Positions 17,823-25,655 of a DNA stretch of 50,995 nt are shown here, piece after piece. Within the stretch, counting starts at the first letter, position 1, and each line of letters begins with the position of its first letter. Location: assembly GCA_947632615.1 (NCBI GenBank), contig CANRPW010000018.1, forward strand, positions 1-50,995, given 5' to 3'. This DNA is from an uncultured Clostridia bacterium (GTDB taxonomy: Bacteria > Bacillota > Clostridia > Lachnospirales > CAG-274). The notes under the pieces were generated by a model. It searched no databases. It was not told where the DNA came from and saw nothing but the letters and a program-made list of their open reading frames with translations. Made by a program: the position numbers and the translations under genes.

Positions 17823-18239
17823 TTACACAAGCTCCTCGGCGAAGACGCCGGATGCGAAGTCTTCATCGGCATTATAGTTTTCCCATGCCTGCTTGTCCCA
17901 AATTTCTATATGGTCGTTAAGCCCTATGGAAACAATGTCTTTAGTTATACCTGCATGAAGCCTTAAGCCCTCGGGTATAAGCACCCTGCCGTTATTGTCG
18001 GTCTCACAAGGGGTCGGGGTAAAAAAGCGGGTAAACTTTCTTGCGTTTTTGTTGTTTACAGAAAAAGCTCCTAAGTTCTTTTCAAGAAAAGCCTTATATT
18101 CCTCATTTGTAAACACATAAAGGCAACCGTCATAGCCTCTTGTCATGACAAAGCTGTCTCCCAGCCCTTCACGAAGCTTGGACGGAACTATTATTCGGTT
18201 TTTTTTGTCAATAGAATGTACATATTCTCCCATGAACAT
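17823..18239 (-). CDS. mraZ: Transcriptional regulator MraZ
   Basis: First gene of the dcw operon and its own likely regulator. The 138-residue protein starts MFMGEYVHSIDKKNRIIVPSK, the first of two AbrB-like half domains; the second is near ETDNNGRVLIPEGLR. MraZ forms ring-shaped oligomers that bind spaced direct repeats ahead of the operon, and such repeats are visible at 18281-18330. The ATG at 18239 is preferred over 18233 because family members begin MFMGEY and AAGGCGG lies at proper spacing. The C-terminal tail (about 15 residues, acidic) is slightly longer than usual. The family represses or tunes dcw transcription. Confidence 0.94.
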   Translation of the reverse strand: MFMGEYVHSIDKKNRIIVPSKLREGLGDSFVMTRGYDGCLYVFTNEEYKAFLEKNLGAFSVNNKNARKFTRFFTPTPCETDNNGRVLIPEGLRLHAGITKDIVSIGLNDHIEIWDKQAWENYNADEDFASGVFAEELV

Positions 18240-18280
18240 AAATACCGCCGCCTTTTAAGTGTGCAAGAAAAGTAATTTTG

Positions 18281-18330
18281 AAATACTTTTTAACACTTTT
18301 AAACCACTTTTAACCACTAATAACCACTTA
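18281..18330 (-). promoter_or_regulatory. MraZ-box direct repeats
   Basis: Read on the minus strand, AGTGG occurs three times at exactly 10-bp steps (plus-strand CCACT at 18304, 18314 and 18324). Two further degenerate copies (AAAGTG, AAAGTA) lie nearer mraZ with a 1-bp phase slip. MraZ of E. coli and mollicutes is known to bind TGGGN- or AAAGTG-type repeats with this same 10-bp period, so this is the probable operator for autoregulation of the dcw operon. Confidence 0.75.
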
Positions 18331-18337
18331 CATTACC

Positions 18338-18366
18338 ATTTTAGTATAAAATCAAAGATAATGCAA
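18338..18366 (-). promoter_or_regulatory. Candidate dcw operon promoter
   Basis: Minus-strand TTGCAT (18361-18366) and TAAAAT (18338-18343) are 17 bp apart. The predicted transcription start falls right at the edge of the MraZ repeats, so a bound MraZ ring would cover the initiation region. The -35 box is weak. Confidence 0.45.
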
Positions 18367-18447
18367 GCATAAATTGTAAAAATTATTTTTTTTACAAAAG
18401 TGCTGTTTTTGGCATAAGTTTTCGGTATTTAGTTTTTAGGCAATAGA

Positions 18448-18501
18448 AAAAATCTACATATAGGTATTATAACACTTTTCTTAACCTATTTGTAGATTTT
18501 T
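18448..18501 (-). terminator. Inverted repeat downstream of the recombinase gene
   Basis: Arms of 18 bp (18448-18465 and 18484-18501) match at 17 positions, with an 18-nt loop. The arms are A-rich on the left and T-rich on the right, so each strand ends in a T-run. It lies about 65 bp past the recombinase stop and can terminate that transcript before mraZ. The rest of the 18240-18563 gap holds the mraZ control region and no gene. Confidence 0.55.
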
Positions 18502-18563
18502 TGTAATAATTTCGTAACAATTTGTATATACTTAATAATTATTATTCATTTCTTAATTATATC

Positions 18564-19610
18564 TTAATTTTCGTCCTTTCCAAGCTTTACAACATTGGCA
18601 GCGTGTCTTCTGTTTTCGTCAGAAAGTTTTGCATAGTGCCGTTTGGTGGTGTTTACATCACTGTGCCCCAGCACGTCAGCCACAAGATATATATCTCCCG
18701 TTTCTCTGTAAAGAGAGGTTCCGTAGGTAGACCTGAGCTTATGTGGGGTTATTTTTTTAATGGTAGTGACCATTTCTGAATATTTCTTAACAAGCTTCTG
18801 AACCGATCTTACACCTATGCGTTTCTTCTGAATTGAAAGAAATAGCGCATCCTCGCTGCCTTCCATAGGCTTTATTTCTTCTCTTTCAGCAAGATAGGCA
18901 TATAAAGCCTCCTCCACCTCGCTGCCAAAATATATAATTACCTGATTTCCGCCCTTGCGGGTTATTCTTATGCCGTTTGTGCCAAAATCTATGTGGTTTA
19001 TGTCTATTCCCACACATTCCGACACTCTTATGCCCGTACCCAGAAGGAGGGTTATAATAGCAGTATCTCTTGCAGCCATAAGGTTGTGATATTGCTTCTC
19101 TTTAGGAGAGAGCCCCTCACCGCTTTTTACAATATCAATAAGCCTTGACACCTCGTCAGGCTCGAGGGTGAGTATGCTTTTGTCATGTATTTTAGGCGTA
19201 TCCACAAGCTCGCCGGGGTTTTGAGATATTTTGCCCTTTTTATATAAATAGGAAAGAAGCCGTCTAACAGCTGACAGCTTGCGGCTTTTGCCCTTTTCGC
19301 CGTTGAAATGCTCCTTTTCGTTAAGGCGATAATAGCTCAGATATTCAAGATATTCCTCAAGATCGTCAGCGGTAAGCATATTCATATTTTCAAGACTTAT
19401 TTCTGAAATATCCTTACCCTTAAGATCCATATTTCTTTCAGTCAAAAAGCTGAAAAATATTTTAAGGTCTCTTGCATAACCCAGCCTTGTTCTTGCAGAG
19501 GTGGTTTCTCTTATATATCTGAAAAAGCCCACGCAAAAGTGAGGTAAGGTTTCCATTATTTCTCTTGTTCTTTCTATGTTTCTTATCTCTTCTTCACGAT
19601 AATATTCCAT
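18564..19610 (-). CDS. XerC/XerD-like tyrosine recombinase
   Basis: The 348-residue integrase-family recombinase has an N-terminal SAM-like core-binding domain (about 1-130) and a C-terminal catalytic domain. Catalytic residues are Arg195 in GIRVSECVGI, the beta-hairpin Lys in TRKGGNQ, HKLRSTYG (His and second Arg), LGHSDVNTT and nucleophile Tyr326 in KRHYAKL, so it should be active. It could be the chromosome-dimer resolvase Xer of this species or an accessory recombinase; no phage genes or att repeats are seen beside it. The start is ATG 19610 with AGGTGA; an upstream GTG at 19619 lacks a binding site. Its probable promoter lies on the far side of palindromic element B. Confidence 0.87.
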   Translation of the reverse strand: MEYYREEEIRNIERTREIMETLPHFCVGFFRYIRETTSARTRLGYARDLKIFFSFLTERNMDLKGKDISEISLENMNMLTADDLEEYLEYLSYYRLNEKEHFNGEKGKSRKLSAVRRLLSYLYKKGKISQNPGELVDTPKIHDKSILTLEPDEVSRLIDIVKSGEGLSPKEKQYHNLMAARDTAIITLLLGTGIRVSECVGIDINHIDFGTNGIRITRKGGNQVIIYFGSEVEEALYAYLAEREEIKPMEGSEDALFLSIQKKRIGVRSVQKLVKKYSEMVTTIKKITPHKLRSTYGTSLYRETGDIYLVADVLGHSDVNTTKRHYAKLSDENRRHAANVVKLGKDEN

Positions 19611-19647
19611 AATTATCACCTATTCTTAAAAATAATGGGTGGCTTCC

Positions 19648-19805
19648 CCTGTTTATACAACTGCAAGCAGTTGTATAAACAGGAGAACCAATGGGGGCGA
19701 GGGGGCGAGGGGCAGCGGCAGAAGCAAAAAAGACCCTGCGAGGGTCTTTTTTGCTTCTGCCGCTGCCCCTCGCCCCCTCGCTCCTGCCCGCAGTCTGGTC
19801 GGTTC
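19648..19805. repeat. Palindromic element B
   Basis: The first hairpin has perfect 17-bp arms (19648-19664, 19667-19683) and a 2-nt loop. The second has perfect 41-bp arms (19697-19737, 19741-19781) and a 3-nt loop. The element ends with GCAGTCTGGTCGG at 19790-19802, a tail shared with elements C, F and G. It lies between divergent genes, so it is not a 3'-end terminator for either. The 19611-19955 gap contains this element and two promoters and no gene. Confidence 0.9.
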
Positions 19806-19813
19806 TTTCTATA

Positions 19814-19842
19814 ATAATAACACTTAGGAAATTTTTTTTCAA
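19814..19842 (-). promoter_or_regulatory. Candidate promoter of the recombinase gene
   Basis: Minus-strand TTGAAA (19837-19842) and TATTAT (19814-19819) are 17 bp apart. Transcripts from here would carry both hairpins of element B in a leader of about 200 nt. Confidence 0.55.
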
Positions 19843-19891
19843 CCGATTTTTATATCTCTTTTCAAATTGGGATTTGGGAGATGCAAGATGC

Positions 19892-19920
19892 TTGACAATA
19901 ATGGTTTTTTACTATATAAT
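19892..19920 (+). promoter_or_regulatory. Consensus sigma-A promoter of greA-lysS
   Basis: TTGACA (19892-19897) and TATAAT (19915-19920) are both perfect and 17 bp apart, about 35 bp before the greA start. This is the strongest-looking promoter in the window. Confidence 0.88.
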
Positions 19921-19955
19921 TCATACAATAAATATTGATAAAGGAGATGTTTTCT

Positions 19956-20432
19956 TTGGCTTCAGATAAAACTATAATTTTGACACATGAAGGTAAGCTC
20001 AAGCTTGAAGAGGAGCTTCAAAATCTTAAGGTCGTAAGAAGAGCAGAGGTCGCTGTAAAAATTAAAGAGGCAAGAGCCCAGGGTGACCTTTCGGAAAATG
20101 CTGAATATGATGCAGCAAAGGAAGAGCAGGCAGAGATCGAAACTCGTATTACACAGATCCAGAATATGCTCAAAAAAGCTCAGGTAATAGATGAGAGCGA
20201 ATTTGCAGCAGGCGTTGTAAACTTAGGAAACACTGTTAAAATATACGACAGAGAATTTGAGGAAGAAGACACATACACCATCGTAGGCTCGGCAGAGGCT
20301 GACCCTATGGAGGGCAAAATATCAAACGAATCTCCCATTGGCAGAGCTTTGCTCGGTCATCAGATAGGAGATGTTGTTTCCGTTGAAACACCCGACGGAT
20401 TTATAGATGTAGAAGTACTGGAAATTTTGTAA
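19956..20432 (+). CDS. greA: Transcription elongation factor GreA
   Basis: Binds the RNA polymerase secondary channel and stimulates cleavage of backtracked RNA. The 158-residue protein has the N-terminal coiled coil with the acidic tip ([17 protein letters not shown]) and the C-terminal FKBP-like domain ([26 protein letters not shown] through [21 protein letters not shown]). Translation most likely starts at TTG 19956, giving [20 protein letters not shown] lies 9 nt before that codon, whereas the in-frame ATG at 19947 directly abuts it. The resulting length matches Bacillus GreA. lysS follows 12 bp after the stop. Confidence 0.95.
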   Translation: MASDKTIILTHEGKLKLEEELQNLKVVRRAEVAVKIKEARAQGDLSENAEYDAAKEEQAEIETRITQIQNMLKKAQVIDESEFAAGVVNLGNTVKIYDREFEEEDTYTIVGSAEADPMEGKISNESPIGRALLGHQIGDVVSVETPDGFIDVEVLEIL

Positions 20433-20444
20433 GGAGTAACTATC

Positions 20445-21950
20445 ATGGCAGAAAATGTAAATGCAGAAAAGACAGCCGAAGAGCTTAACGAGCTGCTTAA
20501 AATTAGACGTGAAAAGCTCTCTGCTCTTCAGGAAATGGGACAGGACCCTTTCAGAATAGTCAAGGCAGAGGTGACACACCACTCAACAGATATAAAGGAC
20601 AATTTTGAAACTCTTGAAAACAAGACTGTTACCGTTGCGGGCAGACTAATGAGCAAGAGAGTAATGGGCAAGGCTTCATTTATAAACATTCAGGACAGAG
20701 ATGGCAACATTCAGTGCTATGTAACCCGTGACGACGTGGGCGGCGCTGAATTTTACAACAACATATTTAAAAAACTCATAGACATAGGCGACATAGTAAG
20801 CGTAACAGGCTTTGTTTTTAAAACAAAAACAGGCGAAGTATCTGTTCACGCATCCAACATCACCCTTCTTTCAAAGAGCCTTCAGATACTTCCCGAGAAA
20901 TATCACGGACTTGCAAATAAGGACCTTCGCTATCGTCAGAGATATGTAGACCTTATTGTAAATTCCGAAACAAAGGAAACTTTCAAGAAGCGCTCTAAGA
21001 TAATTTCTGCCATAAGAGAATATCTTGACAGCCTTGACTTCCTTGAGGTCGAAACTCCAATGCTCCAGACTATTCCCGGTGGTGCGGCTGCACGTCCTTT
21101 CATAACTCACCACAATGCTCTCGACATAGATATGTATATGCGTATCGCCCTTGAGCTTCCCCTTAAGAGGCTCATTGTAGGCGGCTTGGAGCGTGTTTAT
21201 GAAATAGGCAGAGTCTTCAGAAACGAAGGCATGGACATGAAGCACAACCCCGAATTCACGCTTATGGAGCTTTATCAGGCATTCACCGACTACCATGGTA
21301 TGATGGATATAACAGAGGGCATTATCAAAGAGTGCTGCAGAAAAGTAGCAGGCACTTATCACATCAGCTATCAGGGCGTAGATCTTGATTTTGAAAAGCC
21401 CTTTGAAAGAATAACAATGGTTGATGCCGTAAAGAAATACACAGGCGTTGACTTCGACCAAATAGACACCTTAGAAGAGGCTCGCCTTGAGGCTAAAAAG
21501 CACAACATAGAATTTGAGCCGCACCACCTAAAGGGCGACATACTCAATCTTTTCTTTGAAGAATTCGTAGAAGAAAAGCTCATTCAGCCCACCTTCCTTA
21601 TGGATCACCCCATCGAAATATCTCCTCTCACAAAGAAGAAATATGACAAGGAAGGCTATGTAGAGCGCTTCGAGCTTTTCATAGTAGGCCGCGAATTTGC
21701 CAACGCCTACTCAGAATTAAACGACCCCATCGACCAGAGAGAGCGCTTCAAACGTCAGGAAGAGCTGCGCAACTTAGGCGACGAAGAAGCCAACATGATA
21801 GATGAAGACTTCCTCACCGCCCTCGAATACGGCATGCCCCCCACAGGCGGCATGGGCATGGGCATCGACCGCCTGGTAATGCTTTTCACCAACGCGCCCA
21901 CCATCCGTGACGTTCTCCTCTTCCCCACAATGCGCCCCACGGAAAAATAA
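20445..21950 (+). CDS. lysS: Lysyl-tRNA synthetase, class II
   Basis: Charges tRNA-Lys with lysine. The 501-residue protein has an N-terminal OB-fold anticodon-binding domain (about 60-165, with [23 protein letters not shown]) and a class II catalytic core with motif 1 ([24 protein letters not shown]), motif 2 ([25 protein letters not shown]) and motif 3 ([13 protein letters not shown]). Length and motifs are typical. It is co-transcribed with greA, with GGAG 8 nt before the ATG; the same order occurs in other clostridia. Codon use towards the 3' end is more C-rich than in neighbouring genes, without any frame disruption. Confidence 0.97.
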   Translation: MAENVNAEKTAEELNELLKIRREKLSALQEMGQDPFRIVKAEVTHHSTDIKDNFETLENKTVTVAGRLMSKRVMGKASFINIQDRDGNIQCYVTRDDVGGAEFYNNIFKKLIDIGDIVSVTGFVFKTKTGEVSVHASNITLLSKSLQILPEKYHGLANKDLRYRQRYVDLIVNSETKETFKKRSKIISAIREYLDSLDFLEVETPMLQTIPGGAAARPFITHHNALDIDMYMRIALELPLKRLIVGGLERVYEIGRVFRNEGMDMKHNPEFTLMELYQAFTDYHGMMDITEGIIKECCRKVAGTYHISYQGVDLDFEKPFERITMVDAVKKYTGVDFDQIDTLEEARLEAKKHNIEFEPHHLKGDILNLFFEEFVEEKLIQPTFLMDHPIEISPLTKKKYDKEGYVERFELFIVGREFANAYSELNDPIDQRERFKRQEELRNLGDEEANMIDEDFLTALEYGMPPTGGMGMGIDRLVMLFTNAPTIRDVLLFPTMRPTEK

Positions 21951-21964
21951 CGATTTTATAATGT

Positions 21965-21989
21965 AATAACGCCCCCGAGTGTTATTTTA
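21965..21989 (+). terminator. Weak hairpin after lysS
   Basis: AATAAC (21965-21970) pairs with GTTATT (21981-21986) and is followed by a few T residues. The stem has only 6 bp; the stronger terminator is at 22130. Confidence 0.3.
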
Positions 21990-22038
21990 ACTGAACCATT
22001 TTGTGTGCACAACACAAAAGCCCATATAGCGAATTAAA

Positions 22039-22122
22039 TTAAGCAACGAACCGGCTTCGCAATTCAAGCGGAGTCGGTTTTAGCATATCATACTGCTGTA
22101 TATGTCTATAACTTTTTGTCAT
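22039..22122 (-). pseudogene. Probable IS3-family transposase OrfA remnant
   Basis: A 27-codon reading frame with a perfect AGGAGG site 7 nt ahead of its ATG encodes MTKSYRHIQQYDM and then runs into 14 unrelated residues and a stop. MTKSYRH-x2-xY is the usual opening of IS3-family OrfA transposases, which continue for about 90 more residues with a helix-turn-helix; here that is lost. The surrounding gap (21951-22206) also contains a 12-bp-stem hairpin with two G-U pairs at 22049-22079, an 8-bp hairpin near 21999-22019 and no other gene. The best reading is an internally deleted insertion sequence. The match is short, so chance resemblance is possible. Confidence 0.4.
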
Positions 22123-22129
22123 AACAAAA

Positions 22130-22168
22130 CCTCCTATGGCTTCTATTAAACCGTAGGAGGTCTTTTTT
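22130..22168 (+). terminator. Intrinsic terminator downstream of lysS
   Basis: CCTCCTATGG and CCGTAGGAGG form a 10-bp stem with one G-U pair, followed by TCTTTTTT. Its left arm doubles as the ribosome binding site of the transposase remnant on the other strand. Confidence 0.6.
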
Positions 22169-22206
22169 GTCATTGTGTGTTTTTACAAGTATGCTGTCGG
22201 CGGTTT

Positions 22207-23049
22207 TTATTTTGTGTCGTTTTTGTAAAAGTCGGTGTAGGCGTCTTGGAGGGTTTTGAGGGTTTGGGGGTCTTTTCGGCCTATGGGCTGACCGTCAAGC
22301 TCGTCGGCTCTTATGCAGAGTCCTCCGGAGCTGCTTATTATTATTTCATCGGCATTTCTGAGCTCGTCCATTGTAAAGGGGGCTTCTCTTGTGGGAATTC
22401 CGTTTTTTTCCGCAAGCTCTAAAAGGTGCTTCAGGGTAATGCCGGGCAAAATGAGGTTATCTCTTGGGGGTGTGCACAAAACGCCGTCCTTTATAATAAG
22501 CACATTGCTGTGGGCGCACTCCGTCACACGCTCTCCCCTATGAAATACTGTTTCCTGCGCCCCTGCCTCTATACAGCGCTGATAGCCAATTACACTGGGT
22601 ATGAGGTTAAGCGTCTTTATATTGCAGTGAAGATGGCGAGTGTCCTCCATAGAGATGAGCTTATAAGCCGTGTCCATGGGCACAAGCTCGCAGGGAGATG
22701 TAAATATCATAAGATTTGGCTTTACATCCTTTGGCGGAAAGTTGTGAATTCTATAGTATGTGCCCCTTGTACACTGCCAATAGAGCATACCGTGGTCAAG
22801 CTCGTTTAAATCAATGCAGCTCTGAAGCGCAGATATAAGCTCCGCGCGGGGCATATCAAAGGGTATTTCCAAAAGGCGGCAGCTGTTATAAAAGCGGTCG
22901 AGGTGATCCTTTACCGCAAATATATGGTTATTGGCAAAGGTAGTGGCATCATAACACCCGTCACCAAAATATACAGCTCTGTCAAGCATGGGTATTTTCA
23001 TTTCCTCCAAAGCCCCTATTTCACCGTTATAATAACCTACATATTTCAT
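22207..23049 (-). CDS. dat: D-amino-acid aminotransferase, class IV
   Basis: A fold-type IV PLP enzyme that makes D-glutamate or D-alanine from keto acids. The 280-residue protein has MLDRAVYFGDGCYDATTF near the N-terminus, the Schiff-base lysine in CNIKTLNLI (about residue 144), ERVTECAHSNVLII with the Glu that contacts the cofactor nitrogen, and PGITLKHLLELA near residue 205. CNIKTLNL closely follows the D-alanine aminotransferase pattern and favours this over branched-chain enzymes. D-Glu is the MurD substrate, which would link the gene to wall synthesis. The ATG follows GGAGGT. It is transcribed singly from its own promoter. Confidence 0.85.
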   Translation of the reverse strand: MKYVGYYNGEIGALEEMKIPMLDRAVYFGDGCYDATTFANNHIFAVKDHLDRFYNSCRLLEIPFDMPRAELISALQSCIDLNELDHGMLYWQCTRGTYYRIHNFPPKDVKPNLMIFTSPCELVPMDTAYKLISMEDTRHLHCNIKTLNLIPSVIGYQRCIEAGAQETVFHRGERVTECAHSNVLIIKDGVLCTPPRDNLILPGITLKHLLELAEKNGIPTREAPFTMDELRNADEIIISSSGGLCIRADELDGQPIGRKDPQTLKTLQDAYTDFYKNDTK

Positions 23050-23072
23050 AAGCCTTACCTCCTTTTTTTCAA

Positions 23073-23101
23073 ATTATACCACACAAAACAGCACTTCGCA
23101 A
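23073..23101 (-). promoter_or_regulatory. Promoter of dat
   Basis: Minus-strand TTGCGA (23096-23101) and TATAAT (23073-23078), preceded by a TGTGG extended -10-like context, are 17 bp apart and about 24 bp from the start codon. Confidence 0.65.
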
Positions 23102-23205
23102 CGATTTACCCTTTTTTAAAGGGCTTAAGTCTGTTATAATTAATAAAATCAAACAAAATTTGCCTGATAACGAAATAGAAGTAAATGTAAGAAAGGGTGA
23201 TGTAT

Positions 23206-24339
23206 ATGAAGGCTGTAATAGCCATAGACTCCTTTAAGGGCAGCCTTACCTCAACAGAAGCAGGAGCAGCTGTTGCCGAGGGCATAAAAAGAGTATATAC
23301 AGATGCAGAAACGGTAATAAAGCCTCTTGCCGACGGCGGAGAGGGCACGGTGGAAGCCTTAGTAGTCGGTATGGGCGCAGAGCTTAATACAGTGGTGGTC
23401 AGCGACCCCTTGGGAAGACCCATAAAAGCAAGCTATGGCATAATGCCCTCTTCAAAAACTGCTGTAATAGAAATGTCATCCGCCGCAGGCATTACACTTA
23501 TAAACGAAAATGAGAGAAATCCTCTGCACACCACCACCTACGGCGTTGGAGAGCTTATAAAGGATGCTGTAAATAAGGGCGTACTAAACTTTATAATAGG
23601 CATAGGCGGCAGCGCAACAAACGACGGCGGCATAGGTATGCTTCAGGCTCTGGGTTTTGGTATACTTAACAACAGGGGTCGTCAGGTGGGGCTTGGGGCA
23701 AAGGGACTTGAAAATATAGCAAAAATAACAGATGATGGCGTTCTGCCACGGCTTAAGGACTGTTCCTTTAAAATTGCCTGCGACGTAGTAAACCCTCTTT
23801 GCGGCAAAAATGGATGCAGTGCAGTGTATGGCCCTCAAAAGGGAGCTGACCCTGTTATGACAGAAAAAATGGATAAATGGCTTAAAGGCTTTGGGGATAA
23901 GGTAAGGCTTGTTAATCCTAAGGCAGACCCCGACTTTCCCGGAGCGGGAGCAGCAGGCGGCTTAGGCTTTGCATTTATGTCATTTTTAAACGGGGAGCTT
24001 TTGCCGGGCGCAGACATAATAATCAGGCAAACAGAGCTTGAAGACTGCATAAAAACAGCAGACGTGGTAATTACAGGGGAGGGTCGGCTTGACCTTCAGA
24101 CGGCTATGGGCAAAGCGCCTATAAGGGTAGCAGAGCTTGCCAAAAAATATAATAAGCCCGTTATTGCCTTTGCAGGCAGTGTCACAAAGGATGCCACTAT
24201 GTGCCTAAGCTTTGGCATAGATGCCTTCTTTCCTGTTTTAAGAGAGGTATGCGAACTTGAGGATGCAATGAAAAATGCCGCATCAAATTTAACCGACACG
24301 GCAGAACAGGCTTTTCGACTTATAAAGACTTTTGAATAA
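23206..24339 (+). CDS. glxK: Glycerate 2-kinase, GlxK/GarK type
   Basis: Phosphorylates D-glycerate, feeding it into lower glycolysis. The 377-residue protein begins MKAVIAIDSFKGSLTSTEAG and contains KPLADGGEGTVEAL (about 43-56), IGIGGSATNDGGIGMLQALG (about 129-148), ACDVVNPLCG, FPGAGAAGGLGFA and VITGEGRLDLQTAMGKAP, all signatures of the type I glycerate kinase family. ATG 23206 has AAGGGTG at suitable spacing; GTG 23197 and ATG 23200 lie too close to it. No other glycerate or glyoxylate genes are in the window, so the gene probably stands alone. Confidence 0.92.
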   Translation: MKAVIAIDSFKGSLTSTEAGAAVAEGIKRVYTDAETVIKPLADGGEGTVEALVVGMGAELNTVVVSDPLGRPIKASYGIMPSSKTAVIEMSSAAGITLINENERNPLHTTTYGVGELIKDAVNKGVLNFIIGIGGSATNDGGIGMLQALGFGILNNRGRQVGLGAKGLENIAKITDDGVLPRLKDCSFKIACDVVNPLCGKNGCSAVYGPQKGADPVMTEKMDKWLKGFGDKVRLVNPKADPDFPGAGAAGGLGFAFMSFLNGELLPGADIIIRQTELEDCIKTADVVITGEGRLDLQTAMGKAPIRVAELAKKYNKPVIAFAGSVTKDATMCLSFGIDAFFPVLREVCELEDAMKNAASNLTDTAEQAFRLIKTFE

Positions 24340-24341
24340 CT

Positions 24342-24367
24342 AAAAAGGCCACCGGCTAAGCCGGTGG
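24342..24367 (-). terminator. Terminator between convergent glxK and the DUF1858 gene
   Basis: CCACCGGC and GCCGGTGG form an 8-bp GC-rich stem with a 3-nt loop, extendable by wobble pairs. On the minus strand it is followed by CCTTTTTAG, and it could also slow glxK transcripts. Its minus-strand start is 9 bp past the DUF1858 stop. Confidence 0.7.
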
Positions 24368-24375
24368 TCTTGACT

Positions 24376-24585
24376 TTATGCAAGTGTTGCAAAGTATGTG
24401 TTAAGGCTGTTTACTACCTCGTCGGCATCTATGCCGTGTACGAAGCATGCCTCTTCAAGGGTTTCTGCCTGAGCAGAGGGGCAGCCTATGCAGTGCATAC
24501 CGCTCATCATAAGAATGGGTATTGCTCCCTTGTCTATTTTAAGAATGTCTGCGATTATGCTGTCCTTCGTAACCTGCTTTGCCAT
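24376..24585 (-). CDS. DUF1858 domain protein with CxxC motif
   Basis: The 69-residue protein consists almost wholly of a DUF1858 domain: DSIIADILKIDKGAIPILMMSGMHCIGCPSAQAETLEEACFVHGIDADEVVNSLN in overview, with Cys-x2-Cys in HCIGC. Such small domains occur alone or fused to redox proteins and are thought to carry a redox-active disulfide or bind metal; the real role is unknown. ATG 24585 follows AAAGGAGAT. The signal peptidase gene ends 16 bp upstream and the two are likely co-transcribed. Confidence 0.82.
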   Translation of the reverse strand: MAKQVTKDSIIADILKIDKGAIPILMMSGMHCIGCPSAQAETLEEACFVHGIDADEVVNSLNTYFATLA

Positions 24586-24601
24586 AATAACATCTCCTTT
24601 T

Positions 24602-25192
24602 TTATTTATCTGTAAGAATTTCAAAACCGGGGAAATACTTAAATATTGCCTTTCCCAGTATTTTTTCCTTCTTTACGAATTTATTATTCCACCTTCTGGA
24701 GTCGGCAGAATTATTCCTGTTGTCGCCAAGCATGAAATAGCTGCCTTCGGGCACTTGATATACCATATCCTCCTCGGGTATCATAGGCTCAGCAATAAAC
24801 GAATCGTCAAGAGGTGTGTCAGAGTCGTTTATATAAACCTTTCCGTCACGGATCTCGACCTTTTCTCCCGGAAGCCCTATTATTCGCTTTATATAATAAA
24901 GATCCTCATTATCGGGAAACTTAAAAACAACTATGTCGAAGCGCTCAGGGTCGCTGAAAAGATATGAAAGTCTGTTTGCAACAAGCCTGTCGCCCTTCAT
25001 AACGGTATTTTCCATAGAGCTTGAGGGTATTTTGGCATTTACAATTATAAACTGTGTTATAAACCATGCCAGCGCAAGAGCAAATACAATGGTCGTAACC
25101 CAACTGAAAAGCTCATCAAAAATAGCCTTGCCCTTAGATTTCGGTTGTACTTCAGTGTTTTCGTTTTCCGAAAAATCTTTATCGTCATTCAT
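24602..25192 (-). CDS. lepB: Signal peptidase I
   Basis: Cleaves signal peptides from secreted proteins at the outer membrane face. The 196-residue protein has a charged cytoplasmic N-terminus (1-28), a membrane helix (about 29-50), catalytic Ser59 in IPSSSMENT and general-base Lys102 in YYIKRIIGLPGE, followed by GSYFMLGDNRNNSADSR. This is the short single-anchor architecture of Firmicute SipS enzymes. The window includes secreted clients such as the SLH protein at 35553-37454. The SHOCT-like gene ends 12 bp upstream, suggesting one transcript. Confidence 0.95.
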   Translation of the reverse strand: MNDDKDFSENENTEVQPKSKGKAIFDELFSWVTTIVFALALAWFITQFIIVNAKIPSSSMENTVMKGDRLVANRLSYLFSDPERFDIVVFKFPDNEDLYYIKRIIGLPGEKVEIRDGKVYINDSDTPLDDSFIAEPMIPEEDMVYQVPEGSYFMLGDNRNNSADSRRWNNKFVKKEKILGKAIFKYFPGFEILTDK

Positions 25193-25204
25193 AAATATTA
25201 CACC

Positions 25205-25567
25205 TTAATTCTCGTCTTCATTTTCAGGAGCTTCCTCAATAACGATATCCTCCTGACTTTCATCAACATCTTCATCTATTATAATATCGTTTTCCTGTTT
25301 TGTAAACCCCTTCTTGTTTTTTAATTCTGTTTTAATGTCGTCAAGCTTTTCGCCTACAACGTCGGCATATTTTTTTACCTTAGGCTGAGCGGTTTTTGCA
25401 ATTTTTGTCACCTTATTTTTGATCTGACCGGCATATGCGCTTACCTTGCCGCCAAGCTCTCCCTCAGAACGGGCGCTGCCTATAGCTGCCAAAAGCTTGC
25501 ACGCCTCGTCTGTATTTATCTGACCGTCTTTAAGCATATTAAGTATTAACATTCTTTCTTCTTTCAT
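25205..25567 (-). CDS. SHOCT-like protein with acidic tail
   Basis: The 120-residue protein has three parts. Residues 1-30 (EERMLILNMLKDGQINTDEACKLLAAIG) resemble the SHOCT-like helical motif found at the N-terminus of YvlB-type proteins. A basic amphipathic stretch (about 38-85) follows, then a very acidic tail rich in Glu and Asp. No membrane segment or enzymatic motif is seen. A role as a small adaptor is plausible, but function is unknown. ATG 25567 is preferred over the ATG at 25576, which abuts the AGGAG site. It sits between the AbrB-family gene and lepB. Confidence 0.7.
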   Translation of the reverse strand: MKEERMLILNMLKDGQINTDEACKLLAAIGSARSEGELGGKVSAYAGQIKNKVTKIAKTAQPKVKKYADVVGEKLDDIKTELKNKKGFTKQENDIIIDEDVDESQEDIVIEEAPENEDEN

Positions 25568-25655
25568 TTTATACATCTCCTTTTAAATTTATATTGTTTG
25601 AGTTACTTAAGTTTTCAATAAAATGTGGGCATTTGGGGAGGCAGGAAAAAACTCC

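Noticed and set aside
5570..18239. murG, murB, divIB, ftsA or ftsZ within the dcw operon
   Set aside because: None is present; the operon ends in a terminator after the SEDS gene and sigK follows. They must lie elsewhere.
18564..19610. Recombinase as marker of an integrated phage or integron
   Set aside because: No phage genes, att repeats, attC sites or gene cassettes are adjacent; the flanks are dcw and greA-lysS housekeeping genes.
19594..19842. Open frames across palindromic element B on both strands
   Set aside because: They mirror each other because the DNA is an inverted repeat; none has a credible ribosome binding site or family match.
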